Positions 48,693-59,568 of a DNA stretch of 64,000 nucleotides are shown one piece after another. The position numbers and the translations under genes are program-made. The stretch lies in the NCBI GenBank assembly GCA_030849465.1, contig JARVLF010000024.1, positions 62,001 through 126,000 of the forward strand. Direction: 5' to 3'. How positions within the stretch are numbered: position 1 is the first letter of the stretch; the number at the start of each line of letters is the position of its first letter. The notes under the pieces were generated by a model that was given only the letters and a program-made list of their open reading frames with translations, searched no databases and was not told the origin of the DNA. Source of the DNA: Moesziomyces globuligerus (Eukaryota; Basidiomycota; Ustilaginomycetes; Ustilaginales; Ustilaginaceae).

Positions 48693-51600
48693 TTAAAAGT
48701 CTACGCCGAGGAGGGCGGTTCCGGCTGGGCTTCTCTCGAGGCTCTGGATCTGCCGGGTGTGCCAGCCGTCGGACTGGAGTCTTGCCAACTGGCTGCCTTC
48801 GTCGGTTCCGACTGCGGTTCTGTTCCTCCTCTGACGCTGGGTGGGCATTGCGCGCTGTGCGGCGCCGGCGCCTGCGCCCGAGCTCGAGGGGCGGAGGAAG
48901 TTGAGCTCCCTGCGGATGACGTTTGCGGGGGCGGTGGAGGGACGCGGTGCGGAGCGCGCCTGGCTAAACGCGCCTACGCTCGCCTCGTTGAGCGTCCTCG
49001 CGTTGACCGCGGCGGTGGGCATGTAGGGCGAATTGGCATGGTAGGCCGTCTCCTTTTCGGCGACATCGATCGACGAGACGGAACGCAACTCTGCATCGCG
49101 TCCTTCTTCGGTGATCGCATCATCGACCGGATGAACAAATCGTCCATCCGCACCCTCCTGCGCCTGCGCCTGGATAAACCTTCGAATGCCCAACGAAGCA
49201 CCGTTGGCGGCCTCGTTCTTGCGCGAGAGCGAATCGGCCCTGGTGAGACCCGCTTCGTTGAGCTGACGCATCTCGTGATCCTCGTTGGTCGCTCGCGACC
49301 TGGACGAGGTGACCGACTGTCGCCTCCCGGGCGAGAGCGCCGTAGCCGTCTCGCCGCGCGGAGCGTCGTAGTCGTACTCGTCGCGCGAGCCGCGTCTGCC
49401 CGTCCAGCGCTTGCCGCTCGGCAGCAGCGTCACCTTGTTGGCCACGGGCGAGGCCGGATGGTGCTCGTCGCTAAACTTGGACGCCGTCTCGAGCTTGTCG
49501 TCGTCGTCGCTGCCCGCATAGCCCTTGGCAAACCGACCCGCGTGCGAGACAAACGACTCCTTGTGACTGATCCTCGGCAGCCCATCGCCGTAGAGCCCCT
49601 TCTCCTCGGCCTCGGACTGCAGCGACGAGGGATACCTCCTGCGCATCTCGAGGATCACCTCGTGCTCAAAGTCGTCCGCCTGCCTGCCGCGAAGCAGCAT
49701 CATCTGCGACTTGGAAAAGAGCGTGTAGGGCACAAACACAAACGGCGTCGCCGCGCTCGGCTTGTCCGTAGGCACGATCTCCGACGTCGCATGCTGCCCC
49801 TCGGAGGCCGAGTACGACGTAGGCGCCATCGCCCTCGACTCGGGCAGCACCGCCTGGACGAGGATCATCTCGGCGGGCGGCGTCGAGTCGTCGAGGCTCG
49901 AGGGTACCTCGAGCACCTCGGCGCTGATGCGGGCCGTCTGGCAGATCTTTGGGTAGAAGCGGACCGAGTTGTGGAGCGCGTCGAGCGCGATAAAGAGCGC
50001 GGTCTGGAACTGGATCATGAGCTCGACGGCCTCCTGCTCCGCCTCGTTGTCGTGCTGGTCGGCCACGTTGACCGACGAGATGGACTGGAGGTACTTGCGA
50101 CGCTCGCCCGAGCGGATCGACTCGCGCTCGCACACCTTCATCGCCTCCTCCATCGTCGCCTGGTCGAGCGAGCCGAGGAAGGTCTTCATCTCGGGCGTGA
50201 TGGCGCCGACGTCCGGTAGACGATACGCCGGAATCTGGTGGCGCGCAAAGTTGTAGACGAGCACGTCCAGGCCGCCCTCCTTGCTCGTCGAGGCGCGCAC
50301 GCCAAAGAGGCCGCAGTAGACTCCGCCGGGCTGGACGACGGGGCGCGTGCCGCGCTTGGCGTACACCTTGAGCGAGTCGAGCAGCGGCTCCATCTCCTCC
50401 TTCTGCACGGCGACGCGGTCGGCGAGCACGCCGGCGAGGAAGCGCGTCTCGGTCATGCGGTAGCCCATCTGTCGGAAGCGTTCGGTCGAAGCCGCAGAGT
50501 TGGGCAGCTCGCGCACGAGGAAGAGCATCGCACCCTCCTCCTGATCGTTGCCCTCGCCAAAGATGCTGGGCACGGGCCCGTTGATGGAGCTCTCGTCGTC
50601 GGCAAACTGGCGCGAAGGCGTAAACTTGTCGTGCACGGCCGTGTTGAGCGAGGCGCCGTTGTTCTTGCTGCGCGTGCCCGTGGGCAGCACGTGGTCGTAG
50701 AGCACGCCGATCTCCTCAAACCCAATGTCGAGCTCCTGCGAGAGGTGGAAGGCGGCTTCGATGAAGCGGTCGCGGAAGTCGGCGAGGCTCTGCGGTCCCT
50801 TGCGACGCTCCTCCGAGAGGTCGAGGCTACGGCGGCCCTGGGCGATCATCTTCTTGCCGCGGTTCTTCCAGAGCGCGTCGTTGCGCTGGGCGTTTTGCGA
50901 CTCGGCGGCAAAGCGCGACGTGATGGCGCGCAGCCAGGGCGTGATGATCGCCCAGTCCCACGAGAGCGAGTAGAGCCACTGGAACGTCGGCTGGCGATTG
51001 TCCAGCGCATCCAGAATGTCGCGCGTGTTGACGTCCGTCTCGATGATCTGCAGCGGCATCGTGCCGTCCGGCTTGACGAGCAGACGCCCCTGCTTGTCAA
51101 AGATGGCAGAGCACACCACCACCTTTTTCGACTTGCGGCGGGCGTCGCGCACGACGAGCATGTCCGAGACGCCGATGAAGATGCAGAAGCAGATGATGAC
51201 AAAGCACATGCAGCCGATGGCGATGACGAGCACATTGTTGCGCTGACGACCGGTGAGCAGGCTGATCTCGTCGGAGCCCGAGATGGTCGACGCCTTGACC
51301 TTGTAGCTGGTGCCCCAGACGCCAATGTAGTGCATGCCCGAGACGGCGGCGGCGAGCACAAAGGCGCAGAGCATGCGCTTCCACCACGAGTCCTCCCACT
51401 GCGAGCGGAACTTGAAGAAGCCGGTGAGCGCGACGGTGGCGGCGACGCAGGCGACGACAATCGAGATGGTGACGAGCGTGGGGCTGTAGATGACGGCGTA
51501 GTTGGTCTTGAGCGAGGCCGAGTAGTGCATGAGGCTGACAATGAGGCCGGTGAGGACGCCCGAGATGGCGGTGCGGACAAAGCTAAAGGCGACGGCGGCG

Positions 51601-52119
51601 TCGACAATGAAAAAGGCGGCGTGGAGGGCAATGATGGGGACAAAGAGCGAGAGGACGGTGAAGCCGGGGTCGACCTTGATGTACCAGCTGACGTCGGCGA
51701 CGGGACGGAGGCTCATGTGCATGCCGATAAAGTGCATGCCCCAGATGCCCACGGCGGCCATGGTGGTGGCGGCGAGCGAGAGGAGGAAAATGTTCTTGAG
51801 ACCCTTGTTCGAGGTACGCTTGCCGAGCACGAGGAGGGTCGAGTACGAGCCGAGCGCCGAGACGGCGATCGAGGCGACGACAATGCCTGGGTTGAAGCGC
51901 TGTGGGATGCGGTGGCTGACATAGTATTCGGCGACGGCGGTGAGGTCTGCAGCGCAATTGGCAGAAGCGGAAGCGGAAGCAAAGGTCAGCGAGTTGATCA
52001 GGGAAGGTCCACATTTGGGCAAGACATGCGGGGGGTTACTCACTGGCCGTGTTGATGCCGCTGGGCAGGACGGGCTCGGTGTAGAGGCCACGAGGCACGA
52101 GCTGGTGAAGGGCGTCCAT
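48693..52119 (-). CDS. MHYT-domain integral membrane sensor, two exons
   Basis: Exons 52044-52119 and 48693-51946 (76 + 3254 nt = 1109 residues plus stop). The 97-nt intron has donor GTGAGT and acceptor GCAG. Exon 1 codes MDALHQLVPRGLY through GINTA; splicing makes NLTAVAEYYVSHRIP. Residues ~40-290 form seven or so membrane helices carrying three MHYT motifs: GMHFIGMH (~95), LMHYSAS (~165) and GMHYIGVWG (~230). The family is proposed to bind copper or sense O2, CO or NO. The ~820-residue cytosolic part begins KVVVCSAIFDKQGRLLVKP, a PAS-like strand pattern. It holds further uncharacterised conserved-looking regions and a disordered Ser/Arg-rich end. No GGDEF, EAL, kinase or cyclase domain is evident. 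Reading through the intron is possible in frame, but it gives an implausible N terminus. Confidence 0.87.
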
Positions 52120-52360
52120 GGCGGGCGAGAGCCTGAGCTGGCTAGGCTGCGAGGAGGCGATGTCGAGGCCGTTTCGGGACGGTGGAGAACTGAGGCCGAT
52201 GAGTCCGAGACAAAGAATGCAAGTGTGTGCCGTGGTTGAAGCGAGTGCCGGTGCCGATGAAATGCGGGTTGGTCGAGATTAGCGCGAGCTCGGGCTGGTG
52301 TAGACGAGAAGCAGCAGGAGCAGCGACGAAGACCGCACTCGACGATGCGGGCTTCGGGGT

Positions 52361-52412
52361 CGGGAGAGAGAGGGAGGGAGGGAGGGAGGACGGAGGAGGA
52401 GGAGGGGGAGCC
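52361..52412. repeat. Polypurine tract with (GGGA) repeats upstream of the MHYT gene
   Basis: An almost pure purine strand for about 50 bp. The core GGGAGGGAGGGAGGGAGG at 52372-52389 is G-quadruplex- and triplex-capable. It lies about 250 bp upstream of the start codon. Confidence 0.75.
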
Positions 52413-54004
52413 AGGTGGGGAAAGGGGGATGCGGCGGAGAGGTCGGCAGCACCAGCGAATGCTTTTGTAGTTGGGCGGAGGAAATGGCAACGAGAGAGGC
52501 GACTTTGGACGGGGTGGGGGGTGGGAAGGGGTCGGCTAGGAGAGTTACGGCGGCAAGGCGGATGTCCGGCCAAGCGCGTGTGCCACCGGAGCTGAGACTG
52601 GAAGAGAGTGGTGAGCTTGGGAGGGCATGGCGGCTGTGGGTTGGACGAGGCACCGGAGCTGGAAAAAGCTCGAGATTGCAAGCCACTGACTGCAGAGTGA
52701 GACTTGGCTGGCGGAAGCGGGCGAGGGGGCGAAGGGGCGAGTCGAAGTTCGACGTCGAGCTCCCGCGAGGAGTATTGGTTGCGGCGTTGGCTTGGTGGCT
52801 TGGGGTTGTTGGACATGTGTGTGGCTTTTGCTGGGCTGGGCACCAGGGACGGGTGGCGATGGTGCCGCCAGCAAACGGAGGGCGTTGCAAGCAATCTGTC
52901 GATGGCTGCATCAACTCAAAATCGAATTAATAAAATGCAAAATGAGTCGATGGGGTTGCCAGCACCAATCCGGACGACGAGCAAGACAAACTGGAATAGT
53001 TAGCGGGAAAAAAAGTAAAATAAAAACCAAACCGGGCAGCGTGGCGGCTGCAGCTGCAAGAGACGTGCGTTGTGCGCTTGGGTGCGTCGTGCGTCGAGGA
53101 GGACGACTGGAGCGGAGCACGAAATGGGCGCCTGTCGAGCCACGTCTCCGCCTCCTCCGTGCGTCGTTGCCAACGCTCCCCCTCGGCCCCTTGGTCTTGC
53201 CCTTCCCACCGTCTACAGTAGTGTATGCAGTGCGGCAAGGGGGTCCCACGTTGGTGGATCGAGTGGCAGATCGTGCGCATCGACTTGACGTTCCTGACTC
53301 CGAATCCGCTGCTCGTCTTCGGTCCCTGACATGGCCTTGCCTCGAAAGAGAACGAGGATGGACGGCGCATTTCCGCGGAGCCCATGCCCAGGAACCATTC
53401 CCTTGCTGCAGCTGCCCTGAGCCACGAGATAGAGGACGCATGGTCGTGAGAAGGCGGCGGCCATAGCGTGCGAAGCGCCCAACGCCCGAGCCGTGCGCGC
53501 ATTGTTCGTGCCTTTTTTCCTTCTTTTTCTCGTTGGCTTTTTGGCTTTTTTTTCATAGCAAGCTGCATGCGCGGCAACGAGCATTGTCGGCGCGGTGAGC
53601 GATTGTACCGGTGCGCGGACCGCATTGGCCGCAGTGGCAGTGGCAGCTGCAGGTGCACCTGCAGGCGCCGGGGGCGCTTGGGAGCGGAAAATCCAGCAAC
53701 GCCCGCGGACAATGGACAATACGCAGTGGCTCCTTGGCCCAACGCTGGCCGTATCGCCATGGCCCGACAGAGCAGTGACCGCGGTGACCGGTGCGACCGG
53801 TGACACGACCACAAAGAGAGGCGGCGAATTCAGCCTAACCAGAAGTGCAGCGGCCGGGATCGAAGAGACGCAAGGAGCTTCGCGCGTCAATTTCCGCCCG
53901 CTCGCTCGACATCCGCCTCGTGGAGCCAAAATTTTACCAAAATAAATAAATTCATCCACGCACCGACACACACCCACTCATGATGGAAAGCTTTTGCCGG
54001 AGCA

Positions 54005-54060
54005 TCTACTACTACTTACTACTACGACGACGACGACGATGACGATGACGATGACGATGC
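54005..54060. repeat. Compound trinucleotide microsatellite
   Basis: CTA/ACT units, then CGA units, then GATGAC units in series, in the gene-free block. Confidence 0.8.
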
Positions 54061-55428
54061 ACGCCGGTGTGCCAGGTTGATACGGTATCCAAGCATCGCC
54101 AGCAACTCGCGGGCGTTGCAGAGGCAGCGTGGTTTTTCGGCGTGCATGCAGTCGACAGGGTTCGCATCTATCTGCCGTTGGACATCGTCGTGTGCTTGGG
54201 GGGGTCTAAGCGAGCGCAACCCCTTATGCAGAGATGCTTTGGCCACGCGTCGTACGCTCGCCACCCGCCACCCCGTCGGCAGCAAGCGTTCCGTTCTTGC
54301 ATTTGCATCTGGCATTCTGGCCTACCGTAGCCAGTGGTTGGTCGTTCCGTGTTTCGATTGTGCGTGCAGAATCGGTGGTGGCGGCATTCGCCTTGGCCCG
54401 TCCCTATCGCCAATGGTGCCTGAACCCGATGCACAACCCGAGACCTTTTTTTTTTTCCTGGTGCCTGTCAGAGCCACCACAAGCTCTGGAAATTTCTCGG
54501 CATTTTTCCTTCCTTTGGCGAGTTACGGTAGATTCGCTCGCACGGGTCGCGGCAGCCAACGAGTCCAGACCTCGACCATGGCTTTTCGAGGCGGAACGGC
54601 TCGTTCAGACACCGTGCGAGCCTGCAACGCCTCGGTCGGGCCGTGACAGCCACACCCCGTCGCCACAAGCCTCTGGCCCGTCTCGGCGTGACGCAGGCCC
54701 ATGATCGTCTACCCATTGTCAGCCTTGCTGAGCCAGCTGAGTTCAAAGTGGGGATGATCAGCGGCTCGACACGCTGCTCTTGGTTCAACTTGCCCGTAGC
54801 TCATCACCAAAACGGACACTGGGGCAGCCCAACGCACCTTTTTGCTGATATCTGCTACATGCGACCGTTGAGAATGCGGTCGGGTGTGTATGTGGATGCA
54901 GATGCGGGTGGCTCAGGCTGGAAGAGAGGCTGTTTGCTAGCCGATAGAAGCTGGTTGGGTTTGGCGGTGGTCAGGTCCAAGCCAAGCTTGCGGTGCGGCT
55001 TGGGTCAAGGTGGAGCTGCAGGTCGAGGCGTAAGCGAGGCCATGTGGATAAGCTACGCAGGCAACGGTAAACTTAGTAAACTTAGGCGAGACAATCAAGC
55101 TTCGACTCTTCTTTTGTCTTTCCACGCCTGAGCCTTTTTGAAAAAGCAAGCGGCGCCGGATGCAGAGACGCTCTTTGCAGCTCGACCAACACACGCACGA
55201 CCTTTGAGCCGCTTTAACACCCCCGGCTGCAGAGCATCCAGACTCCGCCTTACCTCGGTCGATGCCTTGCTTGCTCGGAGCAACACCAAGCGAACCATTT
55301 GCCCCGCACGCACACATCCACGCTTCCCGGGCCTGCCTAGCTTGGAGTGGATCCGGATATGCAGGAACCCGCACTGTCCGCCCCCATCTCTACCACACCA
55401 ATCCGCATTCCACGCATCTTCGACCAAG

Positions 55429-55449
55429 ACGATATCGTGACGATATCGT
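55429..55449. repeat. Doubled 10-bp palindrome ACGATATCGT
   Basis: Two perfect copies of the self-complementary ACGATATCGT, one base apart (55429-55438 and 55440-55449). The layout resembles a tandem operator for a dimeric DNA-binding protein; no factor is known to me. Confidence 0.5.
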
Positions 55450-56808
55450 AAGCTTACCATGGTCGGAACGTGGTTTCAGCATGACTGTCCCGTCTAGGAT
55501 GGTTGGCCTCCGCTGCGCTTTGCCTATGCCTATTCCGGCCAACGCTGCTGCTTCTTTCTCAGCCCATCGAAAGGTCTTGGTACATGTTGGATGCGATGTA
55601 GGTGGATGGTACATCTGCCCCGACGGAGTGTTTCGACCGTGTCTTGGCCCTCGTCTTTTCCCTAAATCCCAACTTGAAGCTCAGTGCGACGAACCGTGCA
55701 GCGAGATGCAGTGGCGATGTTGAACGCGTGCAGCCGTGGCGGCCGAGCGAGCGTCTAGATCGACCTCGCTCGCCAGCTCCGGTCCCTGCTTTCTTTCTTG
55801 CCGCCTTTTGCTTTTTCCGGCCGTACCGCCTTGTGTGATTGGCGCTGGCAAAAAAGGCACGCCCGGTCAGACCTCGTGCGCATTGCGTGTTTGCAGTCGG
55901 CGGTTGTACCCGCGCATCTTTGCTGTCTCGGTCAACTTGCGACGCCCCTACAGCTTGGCGGCAGGAACAAAATATCGGCATTGCCAGAGCGAGGTGTGCC
56001 CAAAGACGGGTAGCCGCATCACCCATCGCAGTGTCGCGCGCGGGTCAGGCACCAAACACGAAACGGTAACATCCCCTGCCGAAAGCATCCTCGTGGGAAG
56101 ACCGGCCTTGGTCAGCACTGTTGGTGCAAGGGCGGGTGCGTACATCCGTCGGCCGAGCGCGCCGACCCTTTCGAGGCAGCTCCAAACGCGAGTCAAGGCG
56201 ATCTGCAAGGAGGCGGCCCCGTCCGAAATCTTGCTTGGGCCGCCGCAGGGTTTGGCCAACCCTCACCTCGATCGTCGGGGCGCGCCGACGCAAGAAAGTC
56301 CGGTCGCGGGCGCACAAGCAGAGCGGATCTGGACAACCAGGCGCATCAGACAGCCACCTGCCGCCGCGACGGTTGGCTGGCAAGCAGCAGCAAAACAAAC
56401 CCACTGGCTCCGAGAGCACATCGGTGCGAGGCGTGAGAAAAACGCACCACCGCGGTTTCAAGAGGCAGAAAACGAGTCCAACTAGAAAACCTGCCAAGAG
56501 CAGACGCAAGGAGCTTGGGCCGCATGAATTCGGTCCCACGCCAAACCAAGTTTAACTTATTCGGACATCTCCATCCTCACGGCTTCATCTCGGTTTTTCA
56601 CTCGGGAGTGTCAGATCGAGCGGCCGCGCTTCTCTACTGTGTAAGCCGTGCGGGCCTAACAGCTTAGGTCGCTGCGCGCCACGGCTCCGAAGTCAAAAAA
56701 GTTGGCACGCACTCGCACTCGTTGCACTTTGCAGCCGCCTCTGCAACTGAGCCTCTGCCCTCCTCCATCTTCCTTCATCTCACAACTTCGGAGAGCGTCG
56801 AGCCCAGC

Positions 56809-58377
56809 ATGTCGGATCCAGCAGCCAACCCTGCCGCCTCTGCAGCGGGACCCAGTGCATCCACATCAGACGCAGCCACGTCCAAACAGCCAACACAAGC
56901 GCCCACCGCCAAGCCCGCCAAGGAAGGCGGCGCCAACGACAAAAAGTCGGCAAAGGAGCTCAAGGCGGCTCGACGAGCGGCCAAGGTCGCCGATCGCGCT
57001 CCTGGCGATGCTTCCGCTCCGCAGCGGGGGCCTCCTGCCGCCGCTGCGCGCGGTGGCGCAGCAGACCGCAGCCAGCAGAACAGCCGCGACGGTCCTCCTA
57101 GCGGCAAGCGTCCCGGCTCCTCGTCGGCCACGGCGCCTGGCAGCAGACTCGGCGGCATGGCCTCGGCATCAGGTGGCGCGTTTGGCTCCACAGCCATGGC
57201 AGGCGCTTCGTCCAGCTCGGGAACGCGGCGGGCTCACGACGAGCTCGCAGCGCGCGCTCCGCCGGCGCATCCCTCGGTAGCGCTGTTCGGCAACGTCTCG
57301 TCGGCCAAGCCGCACAACGCGCACATTGCGGCGCAGGTGTCTGCGTCGTTCCGCTCCAACATCCATCCGTCGGTGCTGCGGCTCGCGTCGCAGCTGGCGC
57401 AGTACAAACTGATGGGCGCCGACGCGCGTGCCATTGCGCTGCTGCGCGCCATGGCCGACGTCATCCGCGACTACACCACCCCGCGCGGAGAGATGCTCAA
57501 CCGCGACCTGCTCAAGACCGTCTCGGCCCAGGTCGGACATCTGGTCGAGGCGCGCGCCATGGGCACCTCGCAGGGCGTCGCCGTACGCTACCTCAAGTAC
57601 GAGATCTCGGTCGTCAGCGCAGACCTCACCGAGGACGAGGCAAAGCACCATCTGCTCGAACGCATCGACCACTTTGTACGCGACCGCATCGTCTACGCAT
57701 CCAAGATCATCCGCACCCAGGCCGGTTCCAAGATCCAGCACGGCGACGTCGTCATGACCTTTGCGCGCTCCAGCGTCGTCGAGGCCACGCTGCTCGCGGC
57801 GTGGGAGCGCGGCGTTCGCTTCGAGGTCATCGTCGTAGATGCGCGTCCCTTGCTCGAAGGCAAGGCGTTGCTCAGCGTTCTGCTCGCCGCCGGAATCCCA
57901 TGCACGTACGGCTTGATCTCGAGCCTCTCGAGCCTCATCCCCCGCGCGGATCTGCTGCTGCTCGGCACTTCGGCGCTGCTCGCCAACGGCGCGCTCTACT
58001 CGCGCGCAGGCACCGCGACGTGTGCCATGATGGCAAACCAAAAGGGCATCCCCGTCATCGTCTGCTGCGAAACCTACAAGTTCTCCGAACGCGTACAGCT
58101 CGATTCTTTTGTCCAGAACGAGGCGGGCAATCCGCGCGATCTGCTCCTCCCCGCCGCAGACGAGGCCGAGAGCGACGACACCATCCGCAGAGACCGCAAG
58201 GGCATCCTCGATGTCGCAGAGTGGCAGGCTTCGCCCCACCTCGCCGTGGTCAATCTGCTGTACGACGTCACGCCGCCGCGCTTCATCTCGGCCGTCGCAA
58301 GCGAGGTCGGCCTCTCGGGCCCAGAGAGCGTAGGCGTCATCCTGCGCGACTACAAGAGCGTCCTCTACGGCGTCTAG
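56809..58377 (+). CDS. GCD2: Translation initiation factor eIF2B subunit delta
   Basis: 522 residues, one exon; ATG at 56809 (AGCATGTCGGAT). An in-frame extension upstream has no ATG. Residues 1-~165 are a disordered Ala/Ser/Pro-rich region with a lysine/arginine block, as usual for eIF2B-delta. The conserved eIF2B alpha/beta/delta fold follows: HPSVALFGNVSS, MGADARAIALLRAM, GDVVMTFARSSVVEATLLAAWERG, VIVVDARPLLEGK, LLLGTSALLANGALYSRAGTA and VCCETYKFSERVQLDSF. The subunit is part of the decameric exchange factor that recharges eIF2 with GTP and is inhibited by phosphorylated eIF2; delta lies in the regulatory core. COQ9-like follows 242 bp downstream on the same strand. Confidence 0.95.
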   Translation: MSDPAANPAASAAGPSASTSDAATSKQPTQAPTAKPAKEGGANDKKSAKELKAARRAAKVADRAPGDASAPQRGPPAAAARGGAADRSQQNSRDGPPSGKRPGSSSATAPGSRLGGMASASGGAFGSTAMAGASSSSGTRRAHDELAARAPPAHPSVALFGNVSSAKPHNAHIAAQVSASFRSNIHPSVLRLASQLAQYKLMGADARAIALLRAMADVIRDYTTPRGEMLNRDLLKTVSAQVGHLVEARAMGTSQGVAVRYLKYEISVVSADLTEDEAKHHLLERIDHFVRDRIVYASKIIRTQAGSKIQHGDVVMTFARSSVVEATLLAAWERGVRFEVIVVDARPLLEGKALLSVLLAAGIPCTYGLISSLSSLIPRADLLLLGTSALLANGALYSRAGTATCAMMANQKGIPVIVCCETYKFSERVQLDSFVQNEAGNPRDLLLPAADEAESDDTIRRDRKGILDVAEWQASPHLAVVNLLYDVTPPRFISAVASEVGLSGPESVGVILRDYKSVLYGV

Positions 58378-58619
58378 CACTGCCGAATCAATACCAGCAC
58401 ATGTTATTCTCGATCCATGCCGTGTCTGTGATGCCGTGTCTGTGACGCATGACTTTCAGTGTGCGAGGGTCGTTGAGAAGGGCAGTGGTTGGAACGAGGT
58501 GGGAGCCTCCACCTTTGAATTTTTTGGGGTCGGTGCGCGAGAAATCTGTGAAATGTGCATTTGGTCGTGGGCAAGGCTTTGTTCATTCTTGACCACATTG
58601 TTGGAGCGACGACGACGGT

Positions 58620-59567
58620 ATGGTGCAGGGACTTGTGCGGGCAAGCTGGGTTACGACTCGGTGCGGTTTGGTGCCGCGTGGAAGCCGGACCTCTGTGGAG
58701 GGTGTACGTAGGTATAGAGCAGGGGCTTGTGGTTCGGGTGCGGATTCGATCGACTTGTCAACGCGCGTGTTGCTCGAGGCGCTCGAGTCCATGCCGCAGT
58801 ACGGCTTTAGTCGTCATGCCTACATCTCGAGCTGTGTGCGGGAAGACCTAGACAAGCGGGTACGTACGCTCGAGACGCTGTTTCCAGGTCCAGAGTCGGT
58901 GTTCGATGCCGCGCTCTTTCGAGCCTGGAACACCGTTGCCGATCAAGCGACGCTACAAGCCACCACTCCCGAACACATTTTGGATTCCATCCGATCATCT
59001 ACCCCGCACCAAGAGGCCTACAAACCCATCCGTATGCAACCCCATCTGGACGAGGGAGAGGAACAAGAAGCTCTGCGAGCAGTATCGGCGTTGGTGGTCC
59101 AAAGGTTGAAGCTCAGCTGGTCAGCACGTTCGCATCTCGCCCATGGCCTAACCGCTGTATCCACAGCCTCACCCCAACAGTCAACTTGGCACTCAATCGC
59201 CCCACACCAAACCCTCCTACCCAACCTCCCCACTCCCAAACCGCTCGTCGAGATCGCCACCACCTTCGTCGGACACGCACTCACCCATCCTGCCGCACAA
59301 GCCCGCACGGGCTGGATCGACCCAGATGGTTCGACATGGTACACGATCCGGACGCGACTCAGCATCGCCTACCTCGCCGCCACACTACACATGGCCAGCC
59401 CCTCGATCACGCAGTTCGAGCACACCCAGGCGCTGTTCGAACGCATCCTCGCCGGCCACGACACGGGCGTCGTCGCCACCGCCTCTTCGCTCGCAAGCTC
59501 CACGAACCAGTGGATGCACTGGGGCGGACGAGGCTGGCTCGGCATCTTTCGAAGTCTAGGCCTTTGA
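58620..59567 (+). CDS. COQ9: COQ9-like ubiquinone biosynthesis protein
   Basis: 315 residues, one exon from ATG 58620. The first ~45 residues have several Arg and a single acidic residue, and look like a mitochondrial presequence. The core begins STRVLLEALESMPQYGFSRHAY and continues with TLFPGPESVFDAALFRAW, the helical TetR-like pattern of COQ9. The C-terminal region WYTIRTRLSIAYLAATLHM fits the lipid-binding COQ9 domain. COQ9 binds isoprene lipids and presents ubiquinone precursors to the Coq7 hydroxylase in the inner mitochondrial membrane. Sequence conservation in this family is low, so the call is moderately sure. The stop (59565-59567) is one base from the stop of the convergent 5-phosphatase gene. 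Confidence 0.72.
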   Translation: MVQGLVRASWVTTRCGLVPRGSRTSVEGVRRYRAGACGSGADSIDLSTRVLLEALESMPQYGFSRHAYISSCVREDLDKRVRTLETLFPGPESVFDAALFRAWNTVADQATLQATTPEHILDSIRSSTPHQEAYKPIRMQPHLDEGEEQEALRAVSALVVQRLKLSWSARSHLAHGLTAVSTASPQQSTWHSIAPHQTLLPNLPTPKPLVEIATTFVGHALTHPAAQARTGWIDPDGSTWYTIRTRLSIAYLAATLHMASPSITQFEHTQALFERILAGHDTGVVATASSLASSTNQWMHWGGRGWLGIFRSLGL

Positions 59568-59568
59568 A

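Larger units (their letters stand above)
52120..56808. other. 4.7-kb gene-free block between the MHYT and GCD2 genes
   Basis: The largest gap in the window, between divergent genes. Frames are short, mutually overlapping and without domains or signal peptides. GC content is visibly lower than in the genes. It contains a polypurine tract, a trinucleotide microsatellite, poly-T runs (e.g. ~54446), a 9-bp direct repeat TAAACTTAG twice at 55068-55085, and a doubled palindrome at 55429-55449. No transposase, reverse transcriptase, tRNA or terminal repeats were recognised. Confidence 0.5.

Noticed and set aside
51947..52490. An N-terminal extension of the MHYT gene read through the intron
   Set aside because: The extension has no ATG-supported sensible start and is Ser/Pro/Arg-rich. 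A consensus GTGAGT..GCAG intron gives a short clean N terminus in frame.
55736..56485. A 249-codon plus-strand frame in the gene-free block
   Set aside because: Composition is Arg/Pro/Ala/Ser-rich without domain or signal peptide, and it overlaps equally long frames in other phases.
56809..59567. Treating GCD2 and the COQ9-like gene as one transcription unit
   Set aside because: They are on the same strand with a 242-bp gap, but nothing in the sequence suggests bicistronic expression, and nuclear fungal genes are normally monocistronic.
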